This document shows, piece after piece, positions 10,610 through 11,408 of a stretch of DNA of 11,408 nucleotides. A program made the position numbers and the translations under genes. The notes under the pieces were generated by a model. The model ran no database searches. It had not been told where the DNA came from and was given only the letters and a program-made list of their open reading frames with translations. The stretch comes from Candidatus Woesearchaeota archaeon (lineage in GTDB: Archaea; Nanobdellota; Nanobdellia; Woesearchaeales; GW2011-AR4), in assembly GCA_016185955.1 (NCBI GenBank), contig JACPMQ010000042.1, positions 1-11,408 on the forward strand, given 5' to 3'. Each line of letters opens with the position of its first letter. The stretch's first letter is position 1.

Positions 10610-11128
10610 ATGAAAGTAAATAATGTGGATATGGATAAAGCTGGAATTTTTGTTGAAGAAGTTAAAAGAGACAAAAACAAGGCAATAAAGGTAAAGAAGG
10701 TTGAAGGCACTTGGAATTTTGAGGAAGGGAAAGCGCAATTTGCATCAACTTTAGAATATCAAAATGGAAGCGCTATTGTTGAAGCTGATGCTCCACAATT
10801 TATGGGGGGCTTAGGAATAAAGCCGGATCCTGTGCAATATTGCTTGTTTGGCTTGGCAGCTTGTTTTGCCCAAACATTTGCATCAATTGCAGCAGAGAAA
10901 GGCATAAGCCTAAAAAAGCTGAAAGTGCTTGCAGAGAACAAAGTAAATTTGTCAAAGGCATTGGGCTTAAGCAATGAGCCGATTGTAGAAAGAGTCAAGT
11001 TATTTGTAGAAGTTTCAAGTGACGCTAAAAAAGAAAATCTGAAAGAAATAGAAGCGCTTGCCAAAGAGAGATGTCCTGGAGTTTATTGCCTTACAAATGC
11101 TATAAAGCTTGATATAGTGCTAAATTAA
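10610..11128 (+). CDS. OsmC/Ohr-family thiol peroxidase-like protein
   Basis: OsmC/Ohr proteins reduce organic hydroperoxides with a cysteine pair and act as dimers. The 172-residue product has the usual layout: an N-terminal beta sheet (TWNFEEGKAQFASTLEY), PQFMGGLGIKPDPVQY leading into the central helix LFGLAACFAQTFASIA with Cys85, and ERCPGVYCLTNAI with Cys155. These two correspond to the family's reactive and resolving cysteines. Extra cysteines occur at 78 and 160. The catalytic arginine expected in true Ohr/OsmC is not obvious, so the exact activity is open. The ATG at 10610 follows GAG six bases upstream; Met8 is an alternative. It may protect an oxygen-exposed organism together with the nearby thioredoxin-like protein. 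Confidence 0.85.
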   Translation: MKVNNVDMDKAGIFVEEVKRDKNKAIKVKKVEGTWNFEEGKAQFASTLEYQNGSAIVEADAPQFMGGLGIKPDPVQYCLFGLAACFAQTFASIAAEKGISLKKLKVLAENKVNLSKALGLSNEPIVERVKLFVEVSSDAKKENLKEIEALAKERCPGVYCLTNAIKLDIVLN

Positions 11129-11150
11129 TAGTGAAGTTGATTAAGAATAA

Positions 11151-11167
11151 ATGCTCCCGCCGAGCAT
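11151..11167 (+). terminator. Possible terminator after the OsmC gene
   Basis: ATGCTC-CCGCC-GAGCAT forms a 6-base stem 23 bases after the OsmC stop. A T6 run follows about 25 bases later (near 11192). The distance makes an intrinsic terminator only moderately likely. Confidence 0.35.
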
Positions 11168-11259
11168 CTATCCTTAGTCGCAATGCCCACCCTTTTTTGT
11201 TCTAGTTTTCTTTTACGATAAACCTGCAAGTATTTATTTTTTTTTGCATTTCCGAATAA

Positions 11260-11307
11260 TTTTTGTTTAAACAAAAAATTAAAATTATTTGAGTAAATAG
11301 CTCAAAT
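11260..11307. promoter_or_regulatory. Two palindromes upstream of the last gene
   Basis: TTTTTGTTTAAACAAAAA (11260-11277) is a perfect 18-base palindrome. ATTTGAG (11287-11293) pairs with CTCAAAT (11301-11307). Both lie upstream of the TATA-like TTTATAAAC, and GTTTA/TAAAC half-sites also occur in the palindrome at 11338-11355, so they may bind the same regulator. Confidence 0.5.
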
Positions 11308-11324
11308 AAAAGGGAATAGAAGCA

Positions 11325-11333
11325 TTTATAAAC
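11325..11333 (+). promoter_or_regulatory. TATA box of the last gene
   Basis: TTTATAAAC, placed so that transcription would start around 11355, at the end of the palindrome and about ten bases before ATG 11366. Confidence 0.5.
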
Positions 11334-11337
11334 TCTA

Positions 11338-11355
11338 AGTTTACATATGTAAACT
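11338..11355. promoter_or_regulatory. Operator-like 18-base palindrome
   Basis: AGTTTACATATGTAAACT is a perfect palindrome between the TATA box and the start codon. A dimer bound here would block the transcription start. Position and symmetry suggest control of the following gene, possibly by its own product. Confidence 0.65.
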
Positions 11356-11365
11356 GGGAGTATAC

Positions 11366-11408
11366 ATGAGAGGTATAACAAACAACGAGATGAAGTTTGT
11401 GCTGAGTA
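11366..11408 (+). CDS. Start of a gene cut by the window end, possible HTH regulator
   Basis: Only 14 codons are visible: MRGITNNEMKFVLS. GGGAG at 11356-11360 is a ribosome-binding site five bases before the ATG. The NNEMK..LS opening is reminiscent of DPANN winged-helix regulators, and the palindromes just upstream fit an autoregulated transcription factor. With so little sequence the identity remains a guess. Confidence 0.55.
   Translation, partial: MRGITNNEMKFVLS

Noticed and set aside
10523..11064. Minus-strand ORFs of 71 and 101 codons under the OsmC gene
   Set aside because: They are antisense to a clear OsmC-family coding sequence with intact cysteine motifs.

Overview
The window looks like chromosomal DNA of an AT-rich archaeon, most likely a DPANN lineage of the Woesearchaeota/Pacearchaeota kind. 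Evidence: archaeal-type uS12 and uS7; TATA boxes of the TTTAAATA type about 25-28 bases before start codons, implying many leaderless transcripts; GGTG/GGAGG ribosome-binding sites on the genes that have leaders; archaeal TGS-domain GTPase; Dph2-type diphthamide synthase; two tandem class III-signal-peptide pilin-like proteins; and a tRNA-Tyr with the archaeal C1-G72 pair and two inferred introns. The lineage call is inference from gene style, not from a search.

Layout. 1-222: a nested inverted-repeat element (E1). 260-1489: an N-terminally short Dph2 (+) convergent with and overlapping a TsaC/YrdC threonylcarbamoyl-AMP synthase (-). 1490-2134: no long gene, but two small minus-strand ORFs of 51 and 31 codons with good ribosome-binding sites (the second seems frameshifted) plus three strong hairpins. 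2135-3585: acylphosphatase and two pilin-like proteins (+). 3594-5751: malate dehydrogenase, uS7 and uS12 (-). 5900-6065: tRNA-Tyr(GUA) (-). 6177-7646: Era-like GTPase, DUF2073-like protein and a Zn-ribbon protein, an apparent archaeal operon (+). 7696-8892: YchF/OBG-type TGS GTPase (-). 8997-9458: a conserved-looking putative HTH protein (+). 9463-9772: a second, larger nested inverted-repeat element (E2) that folds into a multibranched structure. 9776-9964: a partial relative of E1 followed by two hairpins with complementary loops, running into a thioredoxin-like gene lacking an obvious own start. 10397-11128: a 44-residue membrane protein and an OsmC-family protein. 11338-11408: an operator-like palindrome and the first codons of another gene.

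Functionally most genes are housekeeping, weighted to translation: uS7, uS12, tRNA-Tyr, t6A synthesis (TsaC), diphthamide on EF2 (Dph2) and two translation-type GTPases. The least explained content is the set of structured repeats. E1 and E2 share a terminal inverted repeat (core CTGCTAACA / TGTTRGCAG) and differ by paired changes that keep the stem intact. A 45-base internal segment of E1 recurs beside E2. Hairpin and tail repeats also recur at the small-ORF locus and exactly at the tRNA-Tyr 3' end. These are candidates for a family of dispersed structured RNA or non-autonomous mobile elements.
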